64,000 bases of DNA. It comes from Chimaeribacter arupi. Its GTDB lineage: Bacteria; Pseudomonadota; Gammaproteobacteria; Enterobacterales; Enterobacteriaceae. Below, in pieces: positions 54,035 through 64,000 of this stretch (position 1 is its first letter; each line of letters starts with the position of its first letter). The translations under genes and the position numbers were made by a program. Where the stretch lies: positions 78,927-142,926 of the forward strand of contig NZ_PJZI01000007.1 in the NCBI RefSeq assembly GCF_002858805.1, given 5' to 3'. Below the pieces are notes generated by a model, which was given only the letters and a program-made list of their open reading frames with translations, made no database searches and had not been told where the DNA came from.

Positions 54035-54308
54035 GGAACATGATCCACTTTTGTTCATAGGCGCTGATGAAGAACTCCTTCACATCTTCACCTACCCCTC
54101 CGGCATCAGGAAAACGCGCGTCCAACGCGGCAATGATCTCGGCGACGGTTTGTTTGCCGTCCACCAGCTGCAAAATGGCGGTGGCGCTCTCATTGAGCTT
54201 CGCCATGCCTTCGGGGTACAGGATCACATGGCAATCTTGCACTTTTTCCCATTGCAGCCGATACCCGCGGCGGAAAACCGGGGTGCTTTGTACGTTAATC
54301 TCGATCAT
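54027..54308 (-). CDS. pqqD: PqqA-binding chaperone PqqD
   Basis: PqqD is the RiPP recognition element that hands PqqA to PqqE. The 93-residue product starts [20 protein letters not shown] and contains [18 protein letters not shown] and [20 protein letters not shown]. Its ATG overlaps the pqqC stop by 4 nt. The longer frame that runs upstream into pqqC is a shadow. Confidence 0.96.
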   Translation of the reverse strand: MIEINVQSTPVFRRGYRLQWEKVQDCHVILYPEGMAKLNESATAILQLVDGKQTVAEIIAALDARFPDAGGVGEDVKEFFISAYEQKWIMFRE

Positions 54309-55072
54309 ACGAGTCTCTCTGTGTGCCAGACGGGTTGCTGCGTCACGGTGTGATAAGGCGGGCGGTTCAGCGCATACGCCATGGTCATCGCATCCAGCAT
54401 ACTCCAGAGGATATCCAGCTTGAATTGCAGGATCTCCAGCATACGCTGTTGTTTCTCTACGGTGTCGCAATATTCCAGCGCCAGCGCCAGTCCATGCTCA
54501 ACATCGCGGTTAGCCTGGCTCAGGCGACTGCGGAAGTAGCCGTAACCTTCAGCGTCAATCCATGTGTAATGCTGTGGCCAGCTGTCGAGGCGTGACTGGT
54601 GGATCTGCGGCGCAAACAGCTCGGTCAGCGAGCTGCACGCGGCTTCCTGCCAGTTGGCGCGGCGTGCGAAGTTAACGTAGGCGTCCACGGCAAAACGCAC
54701 GCCGGGCAATACCCGCTCCTCCGACAACAGCACCTCGCGTTTCAGGCCCACGGCTTCACCCAGCCGTAACCACGCCTCAATGCCCCCCTCCTGGCCCTGG
54801 CTGCCGTCATGGTCGAGAATGCGCTGTACCCATTTACGGCGCGTTTCCGGGTGCGGGCAGTTCGCCATGATGGCGGCATCTTTCAGCGGGATGCTGGTCT
54901 GGTAGTAGAACCGGTTGGCGACCCAGCCCTGGATCTGCTCTACCGTCGCCTGGCCGTTATGCATCGCGATATGGTAAGGGTGATGAATGTGGTAATACGC
55001 ACCCTTGGCACGCAGCGCCTGCTCAAATTCTTGCGGCGTCATCAGTTGCGCGGAGGTCTGTTGTGGATTCAT
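54305..55072 (-). CDS. pqqC: Pyrroloquinoline-quinone synthase PqqC
   Basis: PqqC is the cofactor-free oxidase that performs the last eight-electron oxidation and ring closure to PQQ. The 255-residue product has [20 protein letters not shown], then [20 protein letters not shown] and [37 protein letters not shown] follows near the C-terminus. I prefer the second ATG (MNPQQTS), 8 nt after AGG, over the one two codons upstream. It overlaps pqqD by 4 nt. Confidence 0.95.
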   Translation of the reverse strand: MNPQQTSAQLMTPQEFEQALRAKGAYYHIHHPYHIAMHNGQATVEQIQGWVANRFYYQTSIPLKDAAIMANCPHPETRRKWVQRILDHDGSQGQEGGIEAWLRLGEAVGLKREVLLSEERVLPGVRFAVDAYVNFARRANWQEAACSSLTELFAPQIHQSRLDSWPQHYTWIDAEGYGYFRSRLSQANRDVEHGLALALEYCDTVEKQQRMLEILQFKLDILWSMLDAMTMAYALNRPPYHTVTQQPVWHTERLV

Positions 55073-55081
55073 TGTCATTAC

Positions 55082-55993
55082 CTAAAGATCAATCGTCATA
55101 CCGTCCCAGCTGACCTCAATGCCCTGCTGCGTCAGCAGGTGGCGCTCAGCGGAATCTTCATCAAGGATCGGGTTGGTATTGTTGATATGGATAAGGATTT
55201 TGCGTTTGGCCGGCAAGGTACGCAGCAGCGCCGCCAGACCGGTCTCTTCCGACAGGGCCAGGTGACCCATATCTTTGCCGGTGTTGCGGCCGACGCCGGT
55301 ATCTGCGAGTTCATTGTCACGCCACAGGGTGCCGTCAATCAGCAGGCAATCCGCTTTTTTCATCCAGCCCAGCAGCGCGTCATCCGGTTCGCCCAGCCCT
55401 GGGGCATAGAGCAGCGTGCGGCCGCTGGCGGTGTCTTCAATAAACAGGGCCACGTTATGGCCGGGCAGCGGTTTACCACGGTATTGCGAATAGGGCGGCG
55501 CGTTGCTCAGCAACGGGATGGCGGTAAAGCGGATCGTCGTGCACGCAGACGTGGTGAACGCCTCATGCGGGGTAATGCCGTGGTGAATCAGGCCGCCGTT
55601 CCAGTGGGAAAGCATGGTGAATACCGGGAACCCGGTGGTGAGATCATCGTGCACTTCCGGCGTACACCAGACATGGTGCGGGCAGCCCTCACGCAGGTTA
55701 AGCAACCCGGCGCAGTGGTCAATCTGGCTGTCGGTCAGGATAATCGCGCCGATGCCGGTGCCGCGCAGCACTTCAGGCTTATTGAGTTCGGGCGAGGCCG
55801 CGAGCTGGTGGCAGATGTCAGGCGAGACGTTGCACAGCACCCACTCTTTGCCGTTGTCGCTGACAGCGATGGAAGATTGTGTACGGCGCGACGCCTTAAG
55901 CGTGCCCTCGCGTACACCCTGGCAATTCCGGCAATTGCAGTTCCATTGCGGAAAGCCGCCGCCTGCCGCAGAACCGAGAACTTTAATCTGCAT
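55082..55993 (-). CDS. pqqB: PQQ biosynthesis metallo-hydrolase-fold protein PqqB
   Basis: PqqB has the metallo-beta-lactamase fold and acts as a hydroxylase on the Glu-Tyr intermediate. The start is taken at [20 protein letters not shown], giving 303 residues; 12 extra upstream codons are not conserved. Structural zinc cysteines lie in WNCNCRNC, with [25 protein letters not shown] and GHLALSEE as metal and active-site regions. It is separated from pqqA by 58 bp containing a hairpin, and from pqqC by only a few bases. Confidence 0.95.
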   Translation of the reverse strand: MQIKVLGSAAGGGFPQWNCNCRNCQGVREGTLKASRRTQSSIAVSDNGKEWVLCNVSPDICHQLAASPELNKPEVLRGTGIGAIILTDSQIDHCAGLLNLREGCPHHVWCTPEVHDDLTTGFPVFTMLSHWNGGLIHHGITPHEAFTTSACTTIRFTAIPLLSNAPPYSQYRGKPLPGHNVALFIEDTASGRTLLYAPGLGEPDDALLGWMKKADCLLIDGTLWRDNELADTGVGRNTGKDMGHLALSEETGLAALLRTLPAKRKILIHINNTNPILDEDSAERHLLTQQGIEVSWDGMTIDL

Positions 55994-56021
55994 GTGTAGA
56001 CCGAGAAGGGAAAGAAAGAAG

Positions 56022-56046
56022 ATGCCCACAGCCAGGCCGTGGGCAT
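56022..56046 (-). terminator. Attenuator-like hairpin between pqqA and pqqB
   Basis: ATGCCCAC / GTGGGCAT (8-bp stem, 9-nt loop) lies just past the pqqA stop and is followed on the minus strand by CTTCTTTCTTTCCC. It lacks a clean T-run, so it is likely a partial terminator or RNA stabiliser that lets pqqA mRNA exceed the distal genes. Confidence 0.65.
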
Positions 56047-56051
56047 AAGGA

Positions 56052-56123
56052 TCAACGGTTGGAGATGTACAGAGTCACTTCCAGGCCGAGACGCAGGTCA
56101 ACAAATTTAGGTTTAGTCCACAT
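56052..56123 (-). CDS. pqqA: PQQ precursor peptide PqqA
   Basis: PqqA is the 23-residue ribosomal peptide from which PQQ is made. The peptide [20 protein letters not shown] (first 20 residues, then SNR) contains the required Glu15 and Tyr19 in the ExxxY arrangement that PqqE crosslinks. The ATG lies 5 nt after an AGAGGATAA site. It is too short for ordinary ORF finding. Confidence 0.97.
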   Translation of the reverse strand: MWTKPKFVDLRLGLEVTLYISNR

Positions 56124-56344
56124 GGTGGTTATCCTCTGGATGTTAAAAAGCATTCAATCAATGCTTAACTTATTGCGGCAAACAATACGCGGATTGTCAA
56201 ATTCAGCAGGGATAAAACCTGTTGGCAGGTCAACCCGGCGTGTTGCCGGGCCGCAACGATTTAGCGGCGCTGATGTTGCTCTAATGTAAATGGTTTATCA
56301 ACCCTTAATACGCCGTGGCTATCATCAGGCAACACCCGCCGGGC
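56124..56344 (-). promoter_or_regulatory. Upstream region of pqqA
   Basis: This 221-bp gap between the dipeptidase gene and pqqA should hold the pqq promoter. A TTGACA is present on the minus strand (56195-56200), but the -10 at 17-19 bp is poor (CGCAAT or GCAATA). CCCGGC / GCCGGG (56234-56239 and 56245-56250) forms a small hairpin upstream that could end the dipeptidase transcript. Confidence 0.5.
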
Positions 56345-57382
56345 TTAGCCGCCCCAGGTGCGTTTCAGTACCCGCAGCCAGTTACGCCAGGTGATTTTTT
56401 CAATCAGTTCACGGCCATAGCCCGCCTGAGCCAGCGCCTGTAACAGCCGGGGCAGCCCGGTGACATCACCCAGTTCATCGGGAACGCTGATGCCGTCAAA
56501 ATCAGAACCGAAGGCTACCCGGTCTTCGCCCAGTGTAGCGATCAGGTAATCCAGATGTTTGACGATTTCTGTTATCGGCGTGTTTCCATCACGTTTCCCG
56601 TCTTCGCGCAGGAACGCATTTCCGAAGTTCACCCCGACCAGCCCATCACTGTCACGAATCGCGACCAGTTGCTTATCCGTGAGATTCCGGGGCTGGGCGC
56701 ACAGTGCATGGGCGTTGGAATGGGTGGCCACCAGCGGCGCATCACTGATATCCGCCGTCTGCCAGAATGCTTTCTCATTCATATGCGACACATCAATCAT
56801 GATCCGCTTACGGTTGCAGGCTCGCAGCAGCGCCTTGCCTGCCGGCGTCAGCCCGTCGCCGCTGTCTGGTGAACCGGGAAAACCGCCGCTGATGCCGACA
56901 CCAAACTGGTTCGGCAGGTTCCAGAATGGCCCGATGCTGCGCACGCCGGCATCATAGAATTCGTCCAGCAAGGCAAGTTCATCATCCAGGGCTTCGGCGC
57001 CCTCAATGTGCAGCACCATCGCCAGCACGCCCTGCCCGATACACTGTTCAATCTCCTGCACCGAGCGGCAGAGCCTGGCCTGGCCGGCCGATTCCGCTTC
57101 AATCTGATGGAGGATGGCAATCTGGCGGCGGGTAATGCCGAGGGGGTCGTGCGGGGCGTCAGCGATGGCGGGTTTCATCTGTGCGGCATAGTCCGCGGGC
57201 GGCACAAACACCGCAAACAGCCCACCAGCAAACCCGCCCAGGCGCGCACGCGGCAAGTCCAGGTGCCCTTTCAGCGGCCCCTCGACAAAGGCCCGGCCAG
57301 GGTGTTCATCATGATGCAGCCAGAGGCTGAGCAAAAGGTCGTTATGCCCGTCAAACACCGGCAAGCTGTGCGCGTTATTCAT
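56345..57382 (-). CDS. M19-family membrane dipeptidase next to pqq
   Basis: The 345-residue protein is of the renal-dipeptidase (M19) family, zinc enzymes that split dipeptides. It has the metal motif DGHNDLL (H13, D15), the bridging glutamate in LHIEGAEAL (E127), and the later metal histidines in DVSHMNEK and THSNAHA. FGSDFDG follows near the C-terminus. No signal peptide is visible, so it is probably cytoplasmic. It is upstream of pqqA on the same strand with its own promoter. An M19 dipeptidase beside pqqABCDEF recurs in several enterics; I infer, but cannot show, a role in degrading PqqA fragments. Confidence 0.9.
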   Translation of the reverse strand: MNNAHSLPVFDGHNDLLLSLWLHHDEHPGRAFVEGPLKGHLDLPRARLGGFAGGLFAVFVPPADYAAQMKPAIADAPHDPLGITRRQIAILHQIEAESAGQARLCRSVQEIEQCIGQGVLAMVLHIEGAEALDDELALLDEFYDAGVRSIGPFWNLPNQFGVGISGGFPGSPDSGDGLTPAGKALLRACNRKRIMIDVSHMNEKAFWQTADISDAPLVATHSNAHALCAQPRNLTDKQLVAIRDSDGLVGVNFGNAFLREDGKRDGNTPITEIVKHLDYLIATLGEDRVAFGSDFDGISVPDELGDVTGLPRLLQALAQAGYGRELIEKITWRNWLRVLKRTWGG

Positions 57383-57416
57383 AGGAATTCAGTGTGCAAA
57401 AAGGGGGATCTGCCTC

Positions 57417-57445
57417 GTTATACGGAAAGGTCGGAAACCGTGCAA
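57417..57445 (-). promoter_or_regulatory. Promoter of the dipeptidase gene
   Basis: On the minus strand TTGCAC (57440-57445), a 17-bp spacer and TATAAC (57417-57422) give a good sigma-70 promoter about 30 bp before the start codon. Confidence 0.75.
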
Positions 57446-57484
57446 GTAAGAAAGTCTTTAGTTATGCAACAAAAGATCCCCAAT

Positions 57485-57518
57485 AAAAAAGGGAACTGCC
57501 TGGGCAGTTCCCTTTTTT
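57485..57518. terminator. Bidirectional terminator after gltP
   Basis: GGGAACTGCC / GGCAGTTCCC (57491-57500 and 57503-57512) is flanked by A6 and T6 runs. It ends gltP leftward before the dipeptidase promoter. Confidence 0.93.
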
Positions 57519-57531
57519 CACGTCACCTGAA

Positions 57532-58848
57532 TCAGGATTGTTTCAGCTCACGCGCTTTTTCAATCAGCATCCGCTTTTCATAGCGGGCCGCTTTTTTCTC
57601 GTCGAACTGGTTTTCCCATTTCGCAATGACCAGCACGGCCAGGGCATTCCCTACAACGTTCAGTGCGGTACGCGCCATGTCCAGCAGGCGGTCAACCCCG
57701 GCAATAAAGGCCAGGCCTTCCAGCGGAATGCCGGCACTGCCGAGGGTCGCCAGCAGAACCACAAAGGAGACGCCCGGTACGCCCGCGATCCCTTTTGACG
57801 TCACCATCAGCGTCAGGACCAGAATAACTTCCTGGCCGAGCGACAGGTCAATGCCGTAGAGCTGTGCAATAAAGATAGCGGCGATACTTTGATAGAGCGT
57901 TGAACCATCCAGGTTAAAGGAATAGCCGGTCGGCACCACAAAGCTGGTAATCGCTTTTGGCGCGCCATAGGCTTCCATCTTCTCAATAATACGCGGCAGA
58001 ACGGTTTCCGAACTGGAGGTAGAATAGGAGAGGATCAGCTCATCTTTCAAAATACGGATTAAGGTCATAATGCGCAGTTTACACAGCCGTGCAATCCCGC
58101 CCAGAATCACCAGGGCAAAGAACACAATCGCAAAGTAAACCAGCAGCATCAGTTTGGCGAGCGGCAATAATGACGCAAAACCAAAGTTCGCTACCGTCAC
58201 GGCAATCAGGCCAAATACACCAATCGGTGCATAACGCATGATCATGTTAGTGACTTTAAACATGCTCTCTGACACTGCTTTAAATACTTTCAGCAGCGGC
58301 TCTTTGGTTTCTGCCGGCAGGGAAGAAAGGCCCAGGCCAAACAGAACAGAGAAGAAAATGATCGGCAACATGTCGCCTTTTACCATCGATGCGAAGATGT
58401 TCGACGGAATTAGCGACAGGATCGTGTTCACCAGGCTATGGCCGCCGGTTTGCACAGTTTCCGTGGTTTTCTCATATTGTGAAATATCGACCACTGCCAG
58501 CGTCGACATATCGATACCGTGACCGGGTTGAAAAACATTAGCCAGTGTAATTCCCACCACAATAGCAACTGTCGTGACCACTTCAAAATATATAATGGTT
58601 TTCAATCCGATGCGGCCCAGCTTTTTGGCATCACCGACACCCGCAATACCTACTATCAGCGTCGAGATAACAATAGGCACGACAATCATTTTAATCAGGC
58701 GGATAAAGATATTTCCGGCCGGATTAAGAAAATTATCAATTAACCAGTCTTTAGATTCTGTCTGGTTATGTAATACAGCACCAACGATAATACCTAATAC
58801 TAATGCGATCAGGATTTGCCAGGCGAGGCTGATTTTAACACTTCTCAT
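57532..58848 (-). CDS. gltP: Glutamate/aspartate:proton symporter GltP
   Basis: GltP is a binding-protein-independent, sodium-independent glutamate/aspartate symporter of the DAACS family. The 438-residue protein has about eight transmembrane helices, the serine-rich AYSTxSSE-type motif (here YSTSSSETVLPRI), PTGYSFNLDGSTLYQS, and GIAGVPGVSFVVLLATLGS. E. coli GltP has 437 residues. In E. coli, nrf genes lie between gltP and acs; here they are divergent across an 878-bp gap. Confidence 0.96.
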   Translation of the reverse strand: MRSVKISLAWQILIALVLGIIVGAVLHNQTESKDWLIDNFLNPAGNIFIRLIKMIVVPIVISTLIVGIAGVGDAKKLGRIGLKTIIYFEVVTTVAIVVGITLANVFQPGHGIDMSTLAVVDISQYEKTTETVQTGGHSLVNTILSLIPSNIFASMVKGDMLPIIFFSVLFGLGLSSLPAETKEPLLKVFKAVSESMFKVTNMIMRYAPIGVFGLIAVTVANFGFASLLPLAKLMLLVYFAIVFFALVILGGIARLCKLRIMTLIRILKDELILSYSTSSSETVLPRIIEKMEAYGAPKAITSFVVPTGYSFNLDGSTLYQSIAAIFIAQLYGIDLSLGQEVILVLTLMVTSKGIAGVPGVSFVVLLATLGSAGIPLEGLAFIAGVDRLLDMARTALNVVGNALAVLVIAKWENQFDEKKAARYEKRMLIEKARELKQS

Positions 58849-59726
58849 ACCGAAAAAGTCCTCAAAGCCTCCTTTCTCCTTTTAATAAGGGGAAAAGAGA
58901 ACTTAATCATTGCATACGGGCTATAGTTAATGAGATGAGCATTGCAGCTTCCCGTCAGATGCAAGCCGGGTAAATCAGTATCATTTTGCACCGTCTTCCT
59001 GCAAGCGTTGATTTTGTATGCAATTTGCGCAAAACAACCATACATAAAACCTATGCTCAGAAGGTGTCGCCATAAGTTTATGTTATTTCTTGTTTTAATT
59101 TTGTCATAATTCACAATGCCATAGGAAAAGCGCCTAAAATCGCCGCTGAAAAAAATTGGCCTTTTGCTCAATAATTATTCAGACCTGGTCAGCATTATGT
59201 TTATAGGATGTTAATAATTAACCGGCTTAATATTCCTCTTTTTTAACAGGGGAATAGGATGTTTCCGTTTTATCCCTCTGTTTTACCCGCTTTGTTCCTG
59301 TTTTAAATAAGCGTCACCCGGTTCTTTATCTCTTTTCCCGGCAATAACCCCCTGCGTTTTCTGTGCCGGTTTCGCTATTTCAGGGCGACACGGGGAATCG
59401 CGCAAAAACATTGTGCAGGGCTTCTATTGTTCAACCTATATAACCAATAGGCTGAAGCTAAATAAAAGCCATTTTGCCTTTCTGTGCGTGTTATTGGCTT
59501 TTATGCACTATTTCTTCTCTTTTTGACGCGAATGCAAGCCGTTTTCAAGCCCTTTTGTCACCGTCAGGCGTGACGTTTTTTTCTTCAGAAGTGATTAATT
59601 TCTCAGCTATTTCATAAAAAGTTACGTGTTGCGTGATCTGTCGCCCAAAAAGCGAACAAAGAACCAAGGCACACTACAATTAACTTATGGTTGACATACT
59701 ATTAACAACTTCAAGGAGAAATGACG
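58849..59726. promoter_or_regulatory. gltP-acs divergent regulatory region, 878 bp
   Basis: This long AT-rich stretch has no convincing gene. ATAAAAGCCA / TGGCTTTTAT (59462-59471 and 59495-59504) is a 10-bp inverted repeat with a 23-nt spacer. TACAAT (59675-59680) may be the acs -10. GTGATCT at 59633-59639 could be one CRP half-site (acs is CRP-dependent in E. coli), but its partner is weak. I see no nrf remnant. Confidence 0.5.
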
Positions 59727-61688
<1,962 letters not shown>

Positions 61689-61740
61689 TTTACACCGCCT
61701 GAGCGCGGTGTTCTCACTCAATGCCTCACAGGAGATTGCG

Positions 61741-62052
61741 ATGAATGATGCTACTTATCAAGGGATTGAACGGAACCCGCGCTTCAGGGAATTGGTGCAA
61801 AAACGCGGCCGCTTTGCCTGGCTGCTTTCGCTCATTACACTGGCCCTGTATGTTTGTTTTATTCTGCTGATTGCCTTTGATCCGCAATGGCTGGGCACGC
61901 CACTTTCTGACGATACAGTAATAACCCGCGGTATCCCGGTTGGCATTGGTCTGATCGTTATCTCTTTTGTACTGACCGGGATCTACGTTTACCGTGCCAA
62001 CGGCGAGTTTGACCGCCTGACGCATGAAATTGTGCGTGAGGTGAAGCCATGA
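61741..62052 (+). CDS. yjcH: DUF485 membrane protein YjcH
   Basis: This 103-residue DUF485 inner-membrane protein has two transmembrane helices (about 24-46 and 62-84), with [20 protein letters not shown] between them. It is always found between acs and actP and probably assists ActP, but the biochemical role is unproven. The ATG at 61741 follows CAGGAG; an upstream frame is not used. Its end overlaps actP by 4 nt. Confidence 0.95.
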   Translation: MNDATYQGIERNPRFRELVQKRGRFAWLLSLITLALYVCFILLIAFDPQWLGTPLSDDTVITRGIPVGIGLIVISFVLTGIYVYRANGEFDRLTHEIVREVKP

Positions 62053-63701
62053 AAATCCGGCTTTTAACCTTGCTGGCGTTGTCTGCCCTGCCTTCTCTTG
62101 CTGCCGCTCGTGTGGCAGGTGACGTGCAACAACAGCCCCTGAATATTCAGGCAATTATCATGTTTGTGCTGTTTGTCGGCGCCACGCTTTACATCACTTA
62201 TTGGGCGTCCAAACGTACCCGCTCCCGTCAGGATTACTATACCGCCGGCGGCAGGATCACCGGTTTCCAGAATGGCCTGGCTATTGCCGGTGATTTTATG
62301 TCAGCGGCCTCTTTCCTGGGGATTTCAGCCCTGGTGTATACCTCAGGGTATGACGGGCTAATCTACTCGATTGGGTTCCTGATTGGTTGGCCTATTATTC
62401 TGTTCTTAATTGCGGAACGCCTGCGTAACCTGGGGCGTTATACCTTTGCGGATGTCGCTTCCTACCGGCTCCAGCAGAAACCAATCCGTACCCTTTCTGC
62501 CTGTGGGTCACTGGTGGTTGTGGCGCTTTATCTCATCGCACAGATGGTGGGCGCCGGGAAATTGATCCAACTGCTGTTTGGCCTCAATTACCATGTTGCA
62601 GTGATACTGGTCGGGATATTGATGGTGATGTACGTGCTGTTCGGCGGCATGTTGGCCACAACCTGGGTGCAGATTATCAAAGCCGTGCTGCTGCTGTCCG
62701 GGGCCAGCTTTATGGCGCTGATGGTCATGAAGTCTGTAAACTTTGACTTCAACACGCTGTTCACAGAAGCCATCAGAGTTCATCCTAAAGGCCTTGCCAT
62801 CATGAGCCCTGGCGGGCTGGTTTCTGATCCTATCTCTGCGCTGTCACTCGGCCTGGCATTGATGTTTGGTACTGCCGGTTTGCCTCATATCCTGATGCGC
62901 TTCTTTACCGTGCATGATGCCAAAGAGGCACGCAAAAGCGTGTTTTACGCGACCGGCTTTATTGGTTACTTCTATATCCTGACGTTTATTATCGGGTTTG
63001 GCGCAATTTTCCTGGTCGGCAGTAATCCTGCCTTTAAAGATGCGACCGGCGCACTGCTCGGTGGCACCAATATGGCAGCTGTTCATCTGGCCAATGCCGT
63101 TGGCGGGAACTTCTTCCTCGGCTTTATCTCGGCCGTTGCGTTTGCCACCATACTGGCCGTGGTTGCCGGCCTGACCCTCGCAGGTGCGTCAGCGGTTTCC
63201 CATGATTTGTACGCCAGCGTGATCAAAGAAGGGAAAGCAACTGAACATGATGAATTGCGGGTTTCTAAAATTACCGTCGTGATTCTGGGAGTAGTGGCAA
63301 TAGGGCTGGGTATTCTGTTTGAAAAACAGAATATTGCCTTCATGGTAGGGCTAGCCTTCTCCATCGCGGCAAGCTGTAATTTCCCTATCATTATATTGTC
63401 GATGTACTGGGCTAAACTGACCACCCGTGGTGCAATGATTGGCGGTTGGCTGGGGCTGTTAACAGCCGTTATTCTGATGATTCTGGGGCCGACGATTTGG
63501 GTGCAGATCCTTGGCCATGCGACGCCTATCTACCCTTATGAGTACCCCGCTCTGTTCTCTATGATCGTTGCCTTTGTGGGGACCTGGCTGTTTTCCATCA
63601 CTGACCATTCGGAACAAGGAAGACAGGAACGCGCCCGGTTCTTCTCACAATTTGTTCGCTCTCAGACCGGTGTAGGTATTTCGCAGGGCGTGCAGCATTA
63701 A
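62049..63701 (+). CDS. actP: Acetate/glycolate permease ActP
   Basis: ActP is a sodium:solute symporter (SSS family) that takes up acetate and glycolate when scarce. The 550-residue protein (E. coli 549) has a cleavable-looking N-terminus ([20 protein letters not shown]) and about thirteen transmembrane helices. Characteristic segments are [20 protein letters not shown] and [34 protein letters not shown] also occurs. A hairpin terminator follows. Confidence 0.97.
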   Translation: MKIRLLTLLALSALPSLAAARVAGDVQQQPLNIQAIIMFVLFVGATLYITYWASKRTRSRQDYYTAGGRITGFQNGLAIAGDFMSAASFLGISALVYTSGYDGLIYSIGFLIGWPIILFLIAERLRNLGRYTFADVASYRLQQKPIRTLSACGSLVVVALYLIAQMVGAGKLIQLLFGLNYHVAVILVGILMVMYVLFGGMLATTWVQIIKAVLLLSGASFMALMVMKSVNFDFNTLFTEAIRVHPKGLAIMSPGGLVSDPISALSLGLALMFGTAGLPHILMRFFTVHDAKEARKSVFYATGFIGYFYILTFIIGFGAIFLVGSNPAFKDATGALLGGTNMAAVHLANAVGGNFFLGFISAVAFATILAVVAGLTLAGASAVSHDLYASVIKEGKATEHDELRVSKITVVILGVVAIGLGILFEKQNIAFMVGLAFSIAASCNFPIIILSMYWAKLTTRGAMIGGWLGLLTAVILMILGPTIWVQILGHATPIYPYEYPALFSMIVAFVGTWLFSITDHSEQGRQERARFFSQFVRSQTGVGISQGVQH

Positions 63702-63732
63702 AAACATTGAGCACAAAGATGTATGTAGGACC

Positions 63733-63759
63733 AAAGCCACCCGATGCGGTGGCTTTTTT
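63733..63759 (+). terminator. Terminator of acs-yjcH-actP
   Basis: AAGCCACC / GGTGGCTT (63734-63741 and 63748-63755, 6-nt loop) is followed by TTTTTT, 32 bp after actP. Confidence 0.93.
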
Positions 63760-63887
63760 ATGCCTTGTTACCTTTAACGGCGCTAAATACAGCCATGCTT
63801 AAAGAAATAAGGGGGTGAGCCGTTAGGCGTGTTGATAGAAAAACACCCAAAAAAGGTATTTCAAATGAACACACTCTTTTTTCCATA

Positions 63888-63914
63888 GCAAAAAGGCCAT
63901 CCTTGCGGATGGCC
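63888..63914 (-). terminator. rrn operon terminator
   Basis: GGCCATCC / GGATGGCC (63895-63902 and 63907-63914, loop of 4) is followed on the minus strand by TTTTTGC. It lies 14 bp past the 5S 3' end and has the typical rrn T1 layout. Confidence 0.9.
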
Positions 63915-63928
63915 TCGTGCTTGATTTG

Positions 63929-64000
63929 ATGCCTGGCAGTTCCCTACTCTCGCATGGGGAGACCCCACACTACCATCGGCGCTACGGCGTTTCACTTCTG
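63929..64000 (-). rRNA. rrf: 5S ribosomal RNA, 3' portion (partial)
   Basis: The last 72 bp are the reverse complement of the 3' 72 nt of enterobacterial 5S rRNA, ending in the conserved CTGCCAGGCAT. The remaining roughly 48 nt at its 5' end, and the 23S and 16S genes, lie beyond the right edge. Confidence 0.97.

Noticed and set aside
58845..59171. 108-codon minus-strand frame before gltP
   Set aside because: It overlaps the gltP start and its upstream region, has no good ribosome site and no recognisable family; likely chance in AT-rich DNA.
59631..59648. CRP site before acs
   Set aside because: Only one half-site (GTGATCT) is good; the other half is poor, so it is left as a mention only.

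Overview
The window is a chromosomal segment of an Enterobacterales bacterium. From nsrR to the tRNA-Phe gene, gene content and order follow the Escherichia coli region around 94-95 min almost gene for gene (rnr-nsrR-purA-yjeT-hflCKX-hfq-miaA-mutL-amiB-tsaE-nnr/queG-tRNA-Gly x3-orn-rsgA-psd-mscM-epmA-frdABCD-blc-ecnBA-efp-epmB-yjeI-groEL/ES-fxsA-aspA-dcuA-cutA-dsbD-dicD-tRNA-Phe). The proteins are close to E. coli in sequence. A complete pqqABCDEF operon, high-GC codon use and the lack of ampC beside frdD point away from E. coli itself, towards a Serratia/Rahnella/Gibbsiella-like or Erwinia-like genus. I cannot fix the genus from this sequence.

Layout: 1-15.9 kb holds the leftward RNA-metabolism, protease-control and cell-wall superoperon (partial rnr at the left edge, nsrR, purA, hfl, hfq, mutL, amiB, tsaE, nnr), with queG divergent from nnr. 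At 15.9-16.1 kb lies an AT-rich gene-free stretch with four DnaA boxes and an IHF-consensus site, in the same place as E. coli datA; it is followed by three identical tRNA-Gly(GCC) genes. Next come orn, rsgA, psd and mscM, then epmA, the FNR-type promoter and frdABCD, blc, and two 43-codon entericidin genes. efp and epmB follow, so EF-P and both of its lysylation enzymes are in the window. After yjeI, groESL (sigma-32 promoter) and fxsA come aspA (perfect CRP palindrome), dcuA, cutA, dsbD and dicD. aspA, dcuA and frdABCD together cover aspartate-fuelled fumarate respiration.

At 39.9-50.3 kb a tRNA-Phe gene is followed directly by a complete type I-F CRISPR-Cas locus. It has a 32-repeat array (31 spacers) read leftward, its leader, and cas6f-cas7f-cas5f-cas8f-cas2/3-cas1, all on the minus strand. 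Repeat variation falls almost entirely in the crRNA hairpin loop. This is the main accessory element. I see no novel defence system beyond it.

At 50.5-57.4 kb lies pqqF-E-D-C-B-A (transcribed A to F, leftward) with an M19 dipeptidase gene upstream and a hairpin between pqqA and pqqB. Then gltP (leftward), an 878-bp regulatory gap where E. coli carries the nrf operon, and acs-yjcH-actP (rightward) for acetate scavenging. The right edge cuts into the 5S rRNA of an rrn operon read leftward, with its terminator inside the window.
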